The notes below the pieces were generated by a model. The model ran no database searches. It saw only the letters and a program-made list of their open reading frames with translations, and was not told the origin of the DNA. DNA of 64,000 nucleotides from an uncultured Muribaculaceae bacterium (lineage in GTDB: Bacteria > Bacteroidota > Bacteroidia > Bacteroidales > Muribaculaceae), in assembly GCA_910583795.1 (NCBI GenBank), contig CAJTZQ010000007.1, positions 1 through 64,000 of the forward strand, in the 5' to 3' direction. The translations under genes were made by a program, and so were the position numbers. The number at the start of each line of letters is the position of its first letter. Positions within the stretch are counted from its first letter, which is position 1. This document shows positions 35,383-44,317 of this stretch, in pieces.

Positions 35383-36648
35383 TTATTCTTCTATCTGAGG
35401 ATAAACGCGTTTATACCAGTCAAGAGTGTGATAGAAAAGAGCCTTATCGCTCGAGTCTGTTTCAGAAAAACAATAACAGGAGATTCCTGAATAATTTTCA
35501 GGACTAATCGGATTAAAATTAAAATCTTTATCCGTTGCCGCTTTATATACTACAAAATTGTCCATAACCGCGTCAAACTCTTCTACTGACGGTGCATCGG
35601 GGTTACTTTGCGCCATCAGGCGGGTGTATTGACCAAAATCGTAGAAAGGTCCGAAATGCGATCTTGAATATTTCTGCAGTCCATTAGCATCCGGTGTAAT
35701 CGCCAATGAATAAGCCGATTTGCAATAATCCGCCACATTTTCTATCTTGTTTACATCCGCAACAACCACTGTGGCTACTCTATATGTCGAAGATGCATGA
35801 TTGGCATAATAATTAAAAAAAGCTTCAGCCGCACCTTTTAAATCCGGATTATCTTTTAATATATATGGTATAGTCAAATCATAAGGCATTCCCGGTGTAT
35901 ATACTTCAGTTGGATAGCCCACAAAATAATCACATTTATTCCTAAGCTGATAGATGGTCTCAATACCACTCATATAGCATGCATCGAACCATATAAAATC
36001 GAACATATTGTCAGGGATTGCCTCCGCCAACTCGTCTATATCCGTTTCATCATAATATCTGCCATCTTTCTCTGGATCGTTATCCGATCCAAAAGAATAA
36101 AGTAAAGGAAGATTCGAAATTAGAACCGAATTTCCAAATTCTTCAGACTCTGTGGCATTTGTCAAATTTTTCTCTACGACTCCATGTGTAGAAAAAGAAG
36201 GGTCAATCCCGGTGCCATGCGACCAAAGAATAAGACCATATTTTTCTGCATTACAAATATTTTTGACATCTGCAATCACTTCTGATATCCTTTTGGGATC
36301 TGTGGAATACAATTCCCTCGAATACTCCTTTATCGGGACAAACTCACAAGAATCAGATTTAATCCTCCTCAATTCAAAGAGCTGCGGGTTTCCTGTCGGT
36401 GCTACTTGATATACAAGCATTGACAATCCATCAAGGTTCATATTATTTGCTGCCTTAATTATTTCAGCCTTGTCTGACCTCAGGTTACTGTAAAGATTAT
36501 TTGAAGCCACAGCATATAGAAGTACGGCCCTTTTTGTAGGTCCGTCATACGGCTTCGGTCCATCATTATTGCTATTACACCCGGCAACTGTCAATAATGA
36601 CATTATAATGAATGAATAAAATAACTGGCGGAATTTTAAAACTTTCAT
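35383..36648 (-). CDS. Clostripain-family (peptidase C11) lipoprotein
   Basis: A 421-residue lipoprotein with a lipobox (LLTVAGC) after a hydrophobic signal. The caspase-like fold has the His of LILWSHGTG and the Cys of FDACYMSG, the expected dyad. Bacteroidales C11 proteases process surface or host proteins and cut after basic residues, but the specificity is not evident here. An in-frame extension to 36786 adds 46 residues, but it runs into a MITE-like repeat arm and would hide the lipoprotein signal, so the ATG at 36648 is used. Confidence 0.88.
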   Translation of the reverse strand: MKVLKFRQLFYSFIIMSLLTVAGCNSNNDGPKPYDGPTKRAVLLYAVASNNLYSNLRSDKAEIIKAANNMNLDGLSMLVYQVAPTGNPQLFELRRIKSDSCEFVPIKEYSRELYSTDPKRISEVIADVKNICNAEKYGLILWSHGTGIDPSFSTHGVVEKNLTNATESEEFGNSVLISNLPLLYSFGSDNDPEKDGRYYDETDIDELAEAIPDNMFDFIWFDACYMSGIETIYQLRNKCDYFVGYPTEVYTPGMPYDLTIPYILKDNPDLKGAAEAFFNYYANHASSTYRVATVVVADVNKIENVADYCKSAYSLAITPDANGLQKYSRSHFGPFYDFGQYTRLMAQSNPDAPSVEEFDAVMDNFVVYKAATDKDFNFNPISPENYSGISCYCFSETDSSDKALFYHTLDWYKRVYPQIEE

Positions 36649-36676
36649 TGTATGATAATAAAATGATATTTTTAAT

Positions 36677-36880
36677 GAAGTTGTTTCTACTTTTTTACGG
36701 AGATTGATTTTCTTATGGCTTTTTATATTAAAAAGACCTCTTTTCCAATCTTCCACCATCTTTCCGATCGCTTTTGAACCTTTCATCGGTCGTTTGGCAC
36801 GCTAAACTCCCTCTTCAAGTTTCAAAAGCGCCTCGAAAATCTGACGAAATCTTGAAAAAGAAAAAAGTCGAAACAACTTC
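36677..36880. mobile_element. MITE-like 204-bp element with terminal inverted repeats
   Basis: The ends GAAGTTGTTTCTACTTTTTT (from 36677) and its inverted partner (to 36880) match at 19 of 21 positions. The right arm belongs to the same repeat family as 29573-29650. The element holds no transposase-like frame. It lies 28 bp upstream of the C11 protease ATG and supplies an open frame across its start. No clear target-site duplication is visible. The rest of 36881-37042 is AT-rich without features. Confidence 0.5.
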
Positions 36881-37042
36881 AATCATAAAAACTCGATTCA
36901 GATAAAATTAATAGGAATCATCTCAATTATAACGAAATTTTGTCCGTTTTCATATCTAAAAAGCCAATTCGACGGTCTATTTATCAAATTGGCATCCTTT
37001 TTATAGAATATTTAGAGTTGATTTTTTTAATTTTCACATTTA

Positions 37043-37080
37043 AATGTTAAATTTGCACTTCAATGTTAAAATTTAACATT
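37043..37080 (+). promoter_or_regulatory. rprXY -7 box within an AATGTTAA palindrome cluster
   Basis: TAAATTTG at 37048-37055 matches the -7 consensus and leaves a leader of about 105 nt. The box lies inside AATGTTAAATTT (37043-37054), which is the exact inverse of 37069-37080. A third half-site starts at 37062, so 37062-37080 is itself a palindrome. The arrangement looks like an operator covering the promoter. A second, weaker leader hairpin lies at 37117-37149. Confidence 0.5.
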
Positions 37081-37164
37081 AAACTTATAGCCTTTAAATT
37101 TGTTAAATCTATGTAAGATTTATGGAAAAGGCTTAATTGCCTATAAATCCATAACTAATATAAT

Positions 37165-38727
37165 ATGAAGAAATCAATCATCTGGTTGCTCACTATCGTG
37201 ATGTCGCTCACATTCGGGGCTCTTCTTTACTTTCAACTCATGTATCTTGAAAACATGGTTAAAATGAGAGAAGCCCAATTTTCGGAAACCGTCTTGCGTT
37301 GCATGTCGGCAACTTCCTCATTCCTTGAAAAGAAAGAAACCATGCACTTTCTTCAAGAAGACGTCGACATCATCGAAAAAAGCCTTCTTGATGACTCCCC
37401 ATTCGCCGGCAACGGAGATAAATTCAGCTACTCCATTAAGAGTCCTGACGGAACTGTGACCAACTATACTTTTGCAGCGGAAGTAGATAATTCAAAAAGC
37501 GACCCTGCAAAATTAGGATTCCCCTCTCCTACAAACAATGTGGAGAGCAGGTATCGGAACATGCAGGAAGTGATACGTAGTCAATATCTTTATCAGAAAG
37601 GGTTACTCAACGAGGTAATCCTGACTATTCTGAGAGATTCCGGCAAACGTCCTGTATTCCAACGTGCAGATTCTACTCTGATTCGGAATTATCTTACATC
37701 AGAATTGGCAAACAGCGGATTGAGTCTTCCGTTTGAATTCGCCGTATCGACAACAAAAGACGCAATCCTATACGCATCTCAGGGGTTTGATGAAAATATG
37801 TCGCGAGGTAAATACACACAGACACTTTTCCCTAATACCGACAGTCAGCTAAAATTGAATGTAGAGTTTCCAAGTCAGAAAAACTATATATTCTCTTCAG
37901 TGAGATTTATAATACCGACGCTTGCTTTCACCCTGATATTGTTGGTGGTATTTCTTTACACTATCATCTTGGCGTTCAGACAGAAAAAAATCACCGAGAT
38001 GAAAACTGATTTCATCAACAATATGACACATGAGCTTAAGACCCCGATTTCTACCATATCGCTTGCATCTCAAATGCTTAACGATAACTCTATTCAAAAA
38101 TCTCCGGCATCTCTAAAACACTTGTCGCAAGTAATAGCTGATGAAACTAAGCGTCTGCGTTTCCAGGTAGAAAAAGTTCTTCAGATGTCTGTTTTTGATA
38201 ATTCAGACAGCAGTGCGCTTAAATTTACAGAAGTTGATGCAAACAAGATTGTGGAGAATGTCATAAACACATTCAAAATCAAGGTTGAGAAATTTGGAGG
38301 CTCAATCAGTTGCAGTCTTGATGCCCCCAACGCACTTATAAGTGTAGATGAGATGCATTTCACCAATATCATATACAATCTTCTCGACAACGCAGTGAAA
38401 TATATGCGGGAAGACGCCGAACCGCACCTTAAGATCACCACACGCGATATAGACAACAACCGTCTTGAAATCAAAATTAGCGACAACGGTATAGGTATCA
38501 AGAAAGAAGATCTGAAAAAGATTTTTGAAAAATTCTATAGAGTATCCACCGGCAATCGTCATGATGTTAAGGGATTCGGTCTCGGTCTCGCTTATGTAAA
38601 AAAAATGGTCACAATTTTCGATGGGACAATACGTGCAGAAAGCGAACCGGGAAAAGGCTCGGATTTCATAATCACAATTCCCCTTTTATCTGATGATTCT
38701 ATCGATGAATCAGGCAATAATGAATAA
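37165..38727 (+). CDS. rprX: Sensor histidine kinase RprX
   Basis: A 520-residue membrane kinase. It has a transmembrane helix at residues 5-27, an extracytoplasmic sensor region of about 220 residues, and a second helix near 248-270. The HisKA box NNMTHELKTPIS has the phosphoacceptor His289, and the HATPase domain has the N box (NLLDNAVKY), G1 (DNGIGI) and G2 (GFGLGLAYV). It pairs with RprY 26 nt downstream. The orthologous pair is known from Bacteroides fragilis. The signal sensed is not evident. Confidence 0.92.
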   Translation: MKKSIIWLLTIVMSLTFGALLYFQLMYLENMVKMREAQFSETVLRCMSATSSFLEKKETMHFLQEDVDIIEKSLLDDSPFAGNGDKFSYSIKSPDGTVTNYTFAAEVDNSKSDPAKLGFPSPTNNVESRYRNMQEVIRSQYLYQKGLLNEVILTILRDSGKRPVFQRADSTLIRNYLTSELANSGLSLPFEFAVSTTKDAILYASQGFDENMSRGKYTQTLFPNTDSQLKLNVEFPSQKNYIFSSVRFIIPTLAFTLILLVVFLYTIILAFRQKKITEMKTDFINNMTHELKTPISTISLASQMLNDNSIQKSPASLKHLSQVIADETKRLRFQVEKVLQMSVFDNSDSSALKFTEVDANKIVENVINTFKIKVEKFGGSISCSLDAPNALISVDEMHFTNIIYNLLDNAVKYMREDAEPHLKITTRDIDNNRLEIKISDNGIGIKKEDLKKIFEKFYRVSTGNRHDVKGFGLGLAYVKKMVTIFDGTIRAESEPGKGSDFIITIPLLSDDSIDESGNNE

Positions 38728-38753
38728 TATTATAAACTAAAATATAGAAAGCT

Positions 38754-39467
38754 ATGGACGACAAATTGAAAATACTGCTCTGTGAGGACGATGAGAACCT
38801 CGGTATGTTGCTCAGAGAATTCTTGCAGGCAAAAGGCTTCAATGCCGATCTCTATCCTGATGGAGAAAAAGGGTACAAAGCATTTCTTAAAGGTAAATAC
38901 GACCTATGTGTTCTTGACGTAATGATGCCTAAAAAAGACGGCTTCACTCTTGCTCAGGAAATCAGGAATGTCAACAGTGAGGTGCCGATTATTTTCCTCA
39001 CTGCAAAAGCCCTTAAAGAGGATGTTCTGGAAGGCTTCAAACTCGGTGCTGATGACTATATCACCAAACCATTTTCAATGGAGGAACTCGTTTTCCGTAT
39101 TGGTGCCATACTTCGCCGTGTGAAAGGGAAAAAAGACAAGGAGATCACACTATATAAGATTGGCAAATACACCTTCGACACTCAAAAACAGGTGCTGATT
39201 GCTGACGACAAAACCCAGAAACTCACAACAAAAGAGTCTGAACTTCTTGCACTTCTATGTTCGCACATCAATGAGATTCTTGAACGTAATTTCGCACTCA
39301 AATCTATATGGATCGACGATAATTACTTCAACGCAAGAAGTATGGACGTCTACATCACCAAACTTCGTAAGTTGCTTAAGGATGATCCCAACATCGAGAT
39401 TATCAATATCCATGGCAAGGGATACAAACTTATAGCACCTGACGGTCAGGTATCTTCTCAAGAATAG
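38754..39467 (+). CDS. rprY: OmpR-family response regulator RprY
   Basis: A 237-residue regulator with an N-terminal receiver domain (acidic pair E-D-D at the start, phosphoacceptor Asp55 in LDVMMP, and the Lys of TKPF near residue 106) and a C-terminal winged helix DNA-binding domain. The recognition region SMDVYITKLRKLL and the wing IINIHGKGYKLI match OmpR-type proteins and are very close to known RprY sequences. It is the partner of RprX and may bind the palindrome cluster upstream of the pair. Confidence 0.95.
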   Translation: MDDKLKILLCEDDENLGMLLREFLQAKGFNADLYPDGEKGYKAFLKGKYDLCVLDVMMPKKDGFTLAQEIRNVNSEVPIIFLTAKALKEDVLEGFKLGADDYITKPFSMEELVFRIGAILRRVKGKKDKEITLYKIGKYTFDTQKQVLIADDKTQKLTTKESELLALLCSHINEILERNFALKSIWIDDNYFNARSMDVYITKLRKLLKDDPNIEIINIHGKGYKLIAPDGQVSSQE

Positions 39468-39488
39468 AAATATTTATAATATTCTGCT

Positions 39489-39522
39489 GGGGTGAAGATT
39501 GTTCGAAAATAATCTTCACCCC
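39489..39522 (+). terminator. Terminator of rprXY
   Basis: A 12-bp perfect stem (39489-39500 and 39511-39522) with a 10-nt loop, 22 nt after the rprY stop and followed by TTTATTAT. Confidence 0.8.
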
Positions 39523-39586
39523 TTTATTATGCCGTTCCATTCAAAACTTTAAGTCGCAAAGGAATATGACTTATATGTTTTTTTAT

Positions 39587-39594
39587 TAATTTTG
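39587..39594 (+). promoter_or_regulatory. Putative -7 box of plsC
   Basis: TAATTTTG ends 4 nt before the plsC ATG, the same spacing as for trmN6 and lon, pointing to a leaderless or nearly leaderless mRNA. Confidence 0.5.
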
Positions 39595-39598
39595 CAAT

Positions 39599-40345
39599 AT
39601 GAAAATTCTGTTTTTTATATATCAATGGATCATAGCGGCTCCAATTTTTATTGTCGCTACTTTTATCACGGCTATAATCACAAGCCTCGGCTCTCTGATA
39701 TTCGGCACTCATTGGTGGGGATATTATCCTCCTCACCTTTGGTCACGATTTACATGTTGGCTGATGTTTGTGAGAGTAAAAGTTGTTGGACGCGAAAACA
39801 TTGATAAAAACACTTCATACATTTTTGTGGCAAACCATCAGGGAGCTTTCGATATTTTCTCAATCTATGGATATCTTAACCATAATTTCAAATGGTTAAT
39901 GAAGAAAAGTCTCGAAAAATTGTTTATGGTAGGTCCGGCATGCCGTCGGGCGCATCATATCTTTGTAGACGATTCAAACATCACTGCCATCAAACATACT
40001 ATTGAAGAGGCTGAAGATACCCTAAAAGACGGAATGTCTTTAGTAATTTTTCCGGAAGGCAGCAGAACCTGGGATGGGAAAATGATTCCATTTAAACGTG
40101 GAGCCTTCATGCTCGCAGGCGAATTTAAGTTGCCCGTTGTGCCTATCACAATTGACGGAAGCTTCAAAGCGATGCCAAGATTCTCTTACAATGTTTCCCC
40201 ATGCCGCATAACTATGACAATTCACAAACCGATATACCCCGGAGAAAGAGGATTCAATACAAAAAAGCTTATGATACAATGTCGTGATGAAATTGAATCT
40301 TCTCTACCTGCCCCAGATAAAGGAGAAAGCCTGGGGCACCGATAA
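39599..40345 (+). CDS. plsC: 1-acyl-sn-glycerol-3-phosphate acyltransferase
   Basis: A 248-residue membrane-associated acyltransferase that makes phosphatidic acid. An N-terminal hydrophobic segment (residues 1-40) precedes the catalytic NHQGAFD (HX4D) near residue 80 and the glycerol-phosphate site FPEGSRTW near 150. Family members also include lyso-ornithine-lipid acyltransferases, which cannot be excluded in Bacteroidales. It is monocistronic and convergent with corA. Confidence 0.88.
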   Translation: MKILFFIYQWIIAAPIFIVATFITAIITSLGSLIFGTHWWGYYPPHLWSRFTCWLMFVRVKVVGRENIDKNTSYIFVANHQGAFDIFSIYGYLNHNFKWLMKKSLEKLFMVGPACRRAHHIFVDDSNITAIKHTIEEAEDTLKDGMSLVIFPEGSRTWDGKMIPFKRGAFMLAGEFKLPVVPITIDGSFKAMPRFSYNVSPCRITMTIHKPIYPGERGFNTKKLMIQCRDEIESSLPAPDKGESLGHR

Positions 40346-40400
40346 TTTTGAATGTTGAATTTTGGATTTTGAATTGTTTAAGATTGTTTGTCTAATCTGA

Positions 40401-41321
40401 TCAAATCCATTTCAATCTTCGCAGACACACAAAAGCAATAGTGGTCAAAACCGCAGCAATGCCGAGCACAATCCAGAAAGAGTATCTTGAAGTCAGCAGG
40501 ATATCAACATTCATTCCATAAAGCGATGCCACAAATGTCGGCACAATCAGAATAATTGAAATCCCTGACATTCTTTTCATTACATTATTTAAGTTGTTTG
40601 ATATTATCGAAGCATAAGAATCCATCGTTGCCTTTAAGATGTCGTTATAAATTCCTACGGTTGTGTCTGCCTGACGCATTTCAATATCCACATCTTCTGC
40701 AAAATCTTCATCGATCTCATGTTCATAAATCTTTTGTATTCGTTCAAGCACAAGCACATCTCCTTTAAGAGATGTATTGAAGAAGACTAATGATTTTTGC
40801 AAGTTCATCAATTGCTTTAAATTATCATTAGCAACAGAGTTACTTAATGACTTTTCGGAACCCACAACGAAATTATACATATCTTTCAAAAAATCAAGAT
40901 ACCTGTTAGCTGTCGTATAAAACAATCTTAAAGTAAAATCAGAGACATTATCTATCTGAACATTCTTTTGACATGTGTGCATGGCAAATATCCTGGTCAA
41001 GTCATTTTCATGATAACATACAGTAATGATTTTGTCAGGTGTTTTACTCATTATTCCCAATGGAACTGTCACGTAAGGCATGATTCCATTATTATTTTGA
41101 ACAGGAATCCTTACAATAGTCATCAGCCATTCTCCATTTCGCTCAACGCGAGGTCGTTCATCCATATCTTCAAGATATTCAAGCAAAATTGCTGGAACAT
41201 CCTCTTCTTTGATGAGATATCTCACATCGTCAGCATCGGGCGCAATAATATTTATCCATTCCGCCTTTAAAGATGAGTCACACTCACGAAATCCCTTTTC
41301 ATTATAATAAAAATTTCTCAT
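40401..41321 (-). CDS. corA: CorA-family magnesium/divalent cation transporter
   Basis: A 306-residue protein with a large cytoplasmic N-terminal domain, a long stalk helix, and two C-terminal transmembrane helices. The selectivity motif GMN occurs in ASLYGMNVDIL between them. The frame opens at a TTG at 41336, but the ATG at 41321 (MRNFYYNEKGF) fits homologues better. Metal preference (Mg, Co, Ni) is not resolvable. It is divergent from the restriction-modification genes. Confidence 0.9.
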   Translation of the reverse strand: MRNFYYNEKGFRECDSSLKAEWINIIAPDADDVRYLIKEEDVPAILLEYLEDMDERPRVERNGEWLMTIVRIPVQNNNGIMPYVTVPLGIMSKTPDKIITVCYHENDLTRIFAMHTCQKNVQIDNVSDFTLRLFYTTANRYLDFLKDMYNFVVGSEKSLSNSVANDNLKQLMNLQKSLVFFNTSLKGDVLVLERIQKIYEHEIDEDFAEDVDIEMRQADTTVGIYNDILKATMDSYASIISNNLNNVMKRMSGISIILIVPTFVASLYGMNVDILLTSRYSFWIVLGIAAVLTTIAFVCLRRLKWI

Positions 41322-41459
41322 TGTGGAATCTAACAAACCTTACCTCGAAGTTATTTTTAAAGCTCGGCGGCAAGGATAAACCTATTATTAAAACACATGC
41401 ACACCCTTAACAGTTCGTTTCCCTCTCAACAACCAGACTAATCACGATGTGTCCTTAAA

Positions 41460-41491
41460 TTTGCCATTCTGGTTTAATTTTATTATTTTTG
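41460..41491 (+). promoter_or_regulatory. Promoter of the restriction-modification genes
   Basis: TTTG at 41460-41463, 20 nt, then TATTTTTG at 41484-41491 make a -33/-7 pair. The leader to the endonuclease ATG is about 20 nt. Confidence 0.55.
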
Positions 41492-41516
41492 TAAATGAAA
41501 AAAATAATGAATTATT

Positions 41517-42269
41517 ATGTTCTTTTTTGAATTCGACTCTAATACAAATCAAATGATAGAATCACAAAAATTGGCTATCATTGAAAATGGGAAAGATTAT
41601 TTTAGAAAAATAATTATACCAAATCATCTGAAAAGCCTTAAAAAATTAAAACTTAAAGATTTCAATGTTAATCCATTTTTAATTCATTATTTAGCTTCAT
41701 TTTTATGTGGGGATACCTCTGCTGAATCTCTAGCAAAAGCATTAATATATCCCAGAATACTTGGAACAAGCATAAATACCAGCTTTGGTCAAAATATTCA
41801 AACTTTTATATCGGGACTCGAAGAAGTTACCGGATGCGCATCTGGGATTGAAGGCATCGATATTGAATTTATTGACGCCATTGACCATCGAAGAAAATAT
41901 TGTCAATGCAAAGCTGGTCCTCAAACAATTAACAAAGATGACGTTGCAACCATATTAGGGCACTTTAAATATCTTCTGAACAAATCAAGGTTAGATAAAA
42001 TGAATTTGCAAGTCGATGATCTGATGGTAGGAGTCCTATATGGAGAGAAATCAAGATTATCAGCAAACTATAAAATGATCGATTCCCATTATCCTGTTTT
42101 TTGTGGTGCTGAATTCTGGGAACGATTAACCGGTGATCCATGTTTTTATTACCGCCTCTCTAAAGCTTTCGGAGAAGTAGTTGAAGAAGAAGGAATTGAC
42201 GGTAGTGAGTATATTAATAATAAAATTGATGAAATCGCTAAAGAAATAGAGGATAAAGGAGGTATTTAA
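41517..42269 (+). CDS. Type II restriction endonuclease, PmeII-like
   Basis: A 250-residue protein resembling PmeII-family restriction enzymes. The probable PD-(D/E)XK site is Asp115 and Glu117 in GIDIEFID with Gln130-x-Lys132 in YCQCKAG, a known Q-for-E variant. The surrounding KAGPQTINKDDV is typical of this group. The stop codon overlaps the start of the methyltransferase (TAATG), so the pair is translationally linked, with the nuclease first. Base composition is more AT-rich than in the flanking genes, which suggests horizontal acquisition. The recognition site is unknown. Confidence 0.85.
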   Translation: MFFFEFDSNTNQMIESQKLAIIENGKDYFRKIIIPNHLKSLKKLKLKDFNVNPFLIHYLASFLCGDTSAESLAKALIYPRILGTSINTSFGQNIQTFISGLEEVTGCASGIEGIDIEFIDAIDHRRKYCQCKAGPQTINKDDVATILGHFKYLLNKSRLDKMNLQVDDLMVGVLYGEKSRLSANYKMIDSHYPVFCGAEFWERLTGDPCFYYRLSKAFGEVVEEEGIDGSEYINNKIDEIAKEIEDKGGI

Positions 42270-44134
42270 TGTTCATATCAGAAAGCAATCTTGCAGCCCT
42301 TACAGGCACATCTTTGGCAACCACCCACTCCTGGGCACAAAAAGGAATTTACAAAACCTATATTGACTCCAACGGTACTCATGGTTTCATGATGGAAGAA
42401 CTTTTAGATATTCCAGAAGTATATGCCATGAATAACAGTAACTGGTATGCAGAATTAAATCCAATTCCTCTAAGACAATACAATTCATTAGAATTATTTG
42501 CAGGAGGAGGTGGATTAGCTTTGGGAATGGAAAAAGCCGGTTTCAATCATATCCTTTTAAACGAATATGATAAATCTGCTTGCAATACTTTACGAGTGAA
42601 CAGACCTGAATGGAATATAATAGAAGGAGATGTAAGAAATATTGATTTTACACCCTTGAAAGGATTAGTGGATTTCATTTCAGGAGGTTTTCCATGCCAA
42701 GCTTTTTCATTTGCCGGAAAACAAGGTGGATTTAATGATACAAGAGGAACCCTATTTTTCGAGTTGGCAAGAGCGGTCAAGGAAATTAAACCTAAGGTGT
42801 TTATGGGTGAAAATGTAAAGGGATTAGTTTCGCATGATAATGGGAAAACATTTGAAACAATTTGCAATACAATTAAAGAATTAGGTTATACATTGGTTGA
42901 ACCAAAAGTGCTTAAAGGAATAATGTACCAAGTACCTCAAAAACGGGAACGTATTATTCTCATAGCAATAAGAAATGATTTAGCCAAACTGGTTAAATTT
43001 AATTGGCCATCCCCATATAGAAGAATCCTTACTCTGAGAGATGCACTTTATAAGAGTGAAATATATAATACTGACGTTCCTGCGTCAGAGGGAGCTACGT
43101 ATCCTGAAAAAAAACGTAAAGTCTTAGAACTTGTTCCTCAAGGAGGGGATTGGAGAAATCTACCTGCAGATATAGCACAAGAGTATCTGGGAGGCAGTTG
43201 GCATTTAGGTGGAGGGAAAACAGGTATGGCAAGGCGTTTATCACTCGATGAACCATCATTAACTTTGACTTGTTCTCCCGCTCAAAAACAAACAGAACGT
43301 TGTCATCCTCTTTTTACTCGACCTCTTTCCGTTAGAGAATATGCAAGAATTCAAACATTTCCCGATGATTGGCTATTCCAAGGAACAATGAGTGATAAAT
43401 ATAAACAAATAGGGAATGCAGTTCCCGTTAATTTATCATGGGCCATTGGAAGATCCTTAATAAGATTATTTAATGACATCCAAAATGCATCTCCAGAAGA
43501 TACCCCTGATTGTAGAAAAGCAATTAGAGATATAATTAACGCCCACTCCAAGTTGGCAATTGCTAAAAATAAAAAAGATCAAACCTCTATTATAGACAAA
43601 TCTTGTAGGCAATTAAACTTATTTGACTTATTCGAATTATACGGAGATTCGCCTGTATACACAAACAATGTAATTTCGGATAAATCATATCCATACCCCA
43701 ATCAACAAGACATTATACAAAATCTTTTAGAAGAAAAAAATGTATTGGTATCTTATGTAAAAAATGAAAAGCCAGACAACTATATTAATAAACAATCAAC
43801 ATTATATTTCACTGGAAAACGTTTCCCTTCAAATATTGAATTAAAATCCATTTATTATTTTATGCCATATTTTAAAGGCATAGGGATAAGGGATATATAC
43901 ATTGTACGAAAACTTAAAGTAGGTAATTATAGTGATGATTCCAATAAACCAGATTATAGATTAGCATTTGAGATAGAATTAATTGGTCAATTATTAGATG
44001 ATTATGTTAAAATTCCTCTCAAAATATGGAGAACTTATTCAAACTATAAATTAAAAGATATCATAGAGCTTCAATCAAATCTTAATCATAAAAAAGACAG
44101 ATTGGTTTTCAATACAATTCTTCAAAACGATTAA
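42269..44134 (+). CDS. DNA cytosine-5 methyltransferase with N-terminal HTH-like region and C-terminal extension
   Basis: A 621-residue methyltransferase protecting DNA from the linked nuclease. Residues 1-50 resemble a MerR-like helix-turn-helix (SESNLAALTGTSLATTHSWA). The C5-MTase core spans about 70-400: motif I LELFAGGGG (74-82), motif IV PCQ with nucleophile Cys143, motif VI ENV (181-183), motif VIII QKRER, and motif X GNAVPVNLS. About 200 further residues (after 400) are unlike the core; the last 120 look beta-rich (IYYFMPYFKGIGIRDIYIV) and I cannot assign them. The HTH may allow self-regulation. It is AT-rich like its partner. Confidence 0.9.
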   Translation: MFISESNLAALTGTSLATTHSWAQKGIYKTYIDSNGTHGFMMEELLDIPEVYAMNNSNWYAELNPIPLRQYNSLELFAGGGGLALGMEKAGFNHILLNEYDKSACNTLRVNRPEWNIIEGDVRNIDFTPLKGLVDFISGGFPCQAFSFAGKQGGFNDTRGTLFFELARAVKEIKPKVFMGENVKGLVSHDNGKTFETICNTIKELGYTLVEPKVLKGIMYQVPQKRERIILIAIRNDLAKLVKFNWPSPYRRILTLRDALYKSEIYNTDVPASEGATYPEKKRKVLELVPQGGDWRNLPADIAQEYLGGSWHLGGGKTGMARRLSLDEPSLTLTCSPAQKQTERCHPLFTRPLSVREYARIQTFPDDWLFQGTMSDKYKQIGNAVPVNLSWAIGRSLIRLFNDIQNASPEDTPDCRKAIRDIINAHSKLAIAKNKKDQTSIIDKSCRQLNLFDLFELYGDSPVYTNNVISDKSYPYPNQQDIIQNLLEEKNVLVSYVKNEKPDNYINKQSTLYFTGKRFPSNIELKSIYYFMPYFKGIGIRDIYIVRKLKVGNYSDDSNKPDYRLAFEIELIGQLLDDYVKIPLKIWRTYSNYKLKDIIELQSNLNHKKDRLVFNTILQND

Positions 44135-44155
44135 TCATTTAACAATAAAAATTTA

Positions 44156-44187
44156 TTTGCAATATTAAATAATTTGAATTAACTTTG
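44156..44187 (+). promoter_or_regulatory. Promoter of the thiamine operon
   Basis: TTTG at 44156-44159, 20 nt, then TAACTTTG at 44180-44187. Transcription would begin right before the TPP aptamer. The -33 element starts only 21 bp after the methyltransferase stop. Confidence 0.65.
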
Positions 44188-44192
44188 CCGAT

Positions 44193-44276
44193 GAAGCAGG
44201 GGTGCTTCGGATATTTGTCCCGGCTGAGATTATACCCTGTGAACCTGATGCGGATAATACCGATGAAGGGAGCTTC
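44193..44276 (+). promoter_or_regulatory. TPP riboswitch (THI element)
   Basis: The aptamer has all landmark segments: P1 GAAGC/GCTTC (44193-44197 and 44272-44276), GGGGTGC, CTGAGA, TACCC, and GAACCTGATGCGGATAATACC. Binding of thiamine diphosphate is expected to lower expression of the thi genes downstream. Position relative to promoter and thiD fits. Confidence 0.95.
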
Positions 44277-44317
44277 TCTTAATATCAAGTCAACTCTTTT
44301 CTTTGCTATTCGTATAT

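Noticed and set aside
36649..36786. N-terminal extension of the C11 protease frame by 46 residues
   Set aside because: The extension is basic, passes through an inverted-repeat arm, and would bury the lipoprotein signal; the ATG at 36648 gives a proper lipobox.
37117..37149. Leader hairpin of rprX as a riboswitch
   Set aside because: The stem is imperfect with a 5-nt bulge and matches no known riboswitch pattern.
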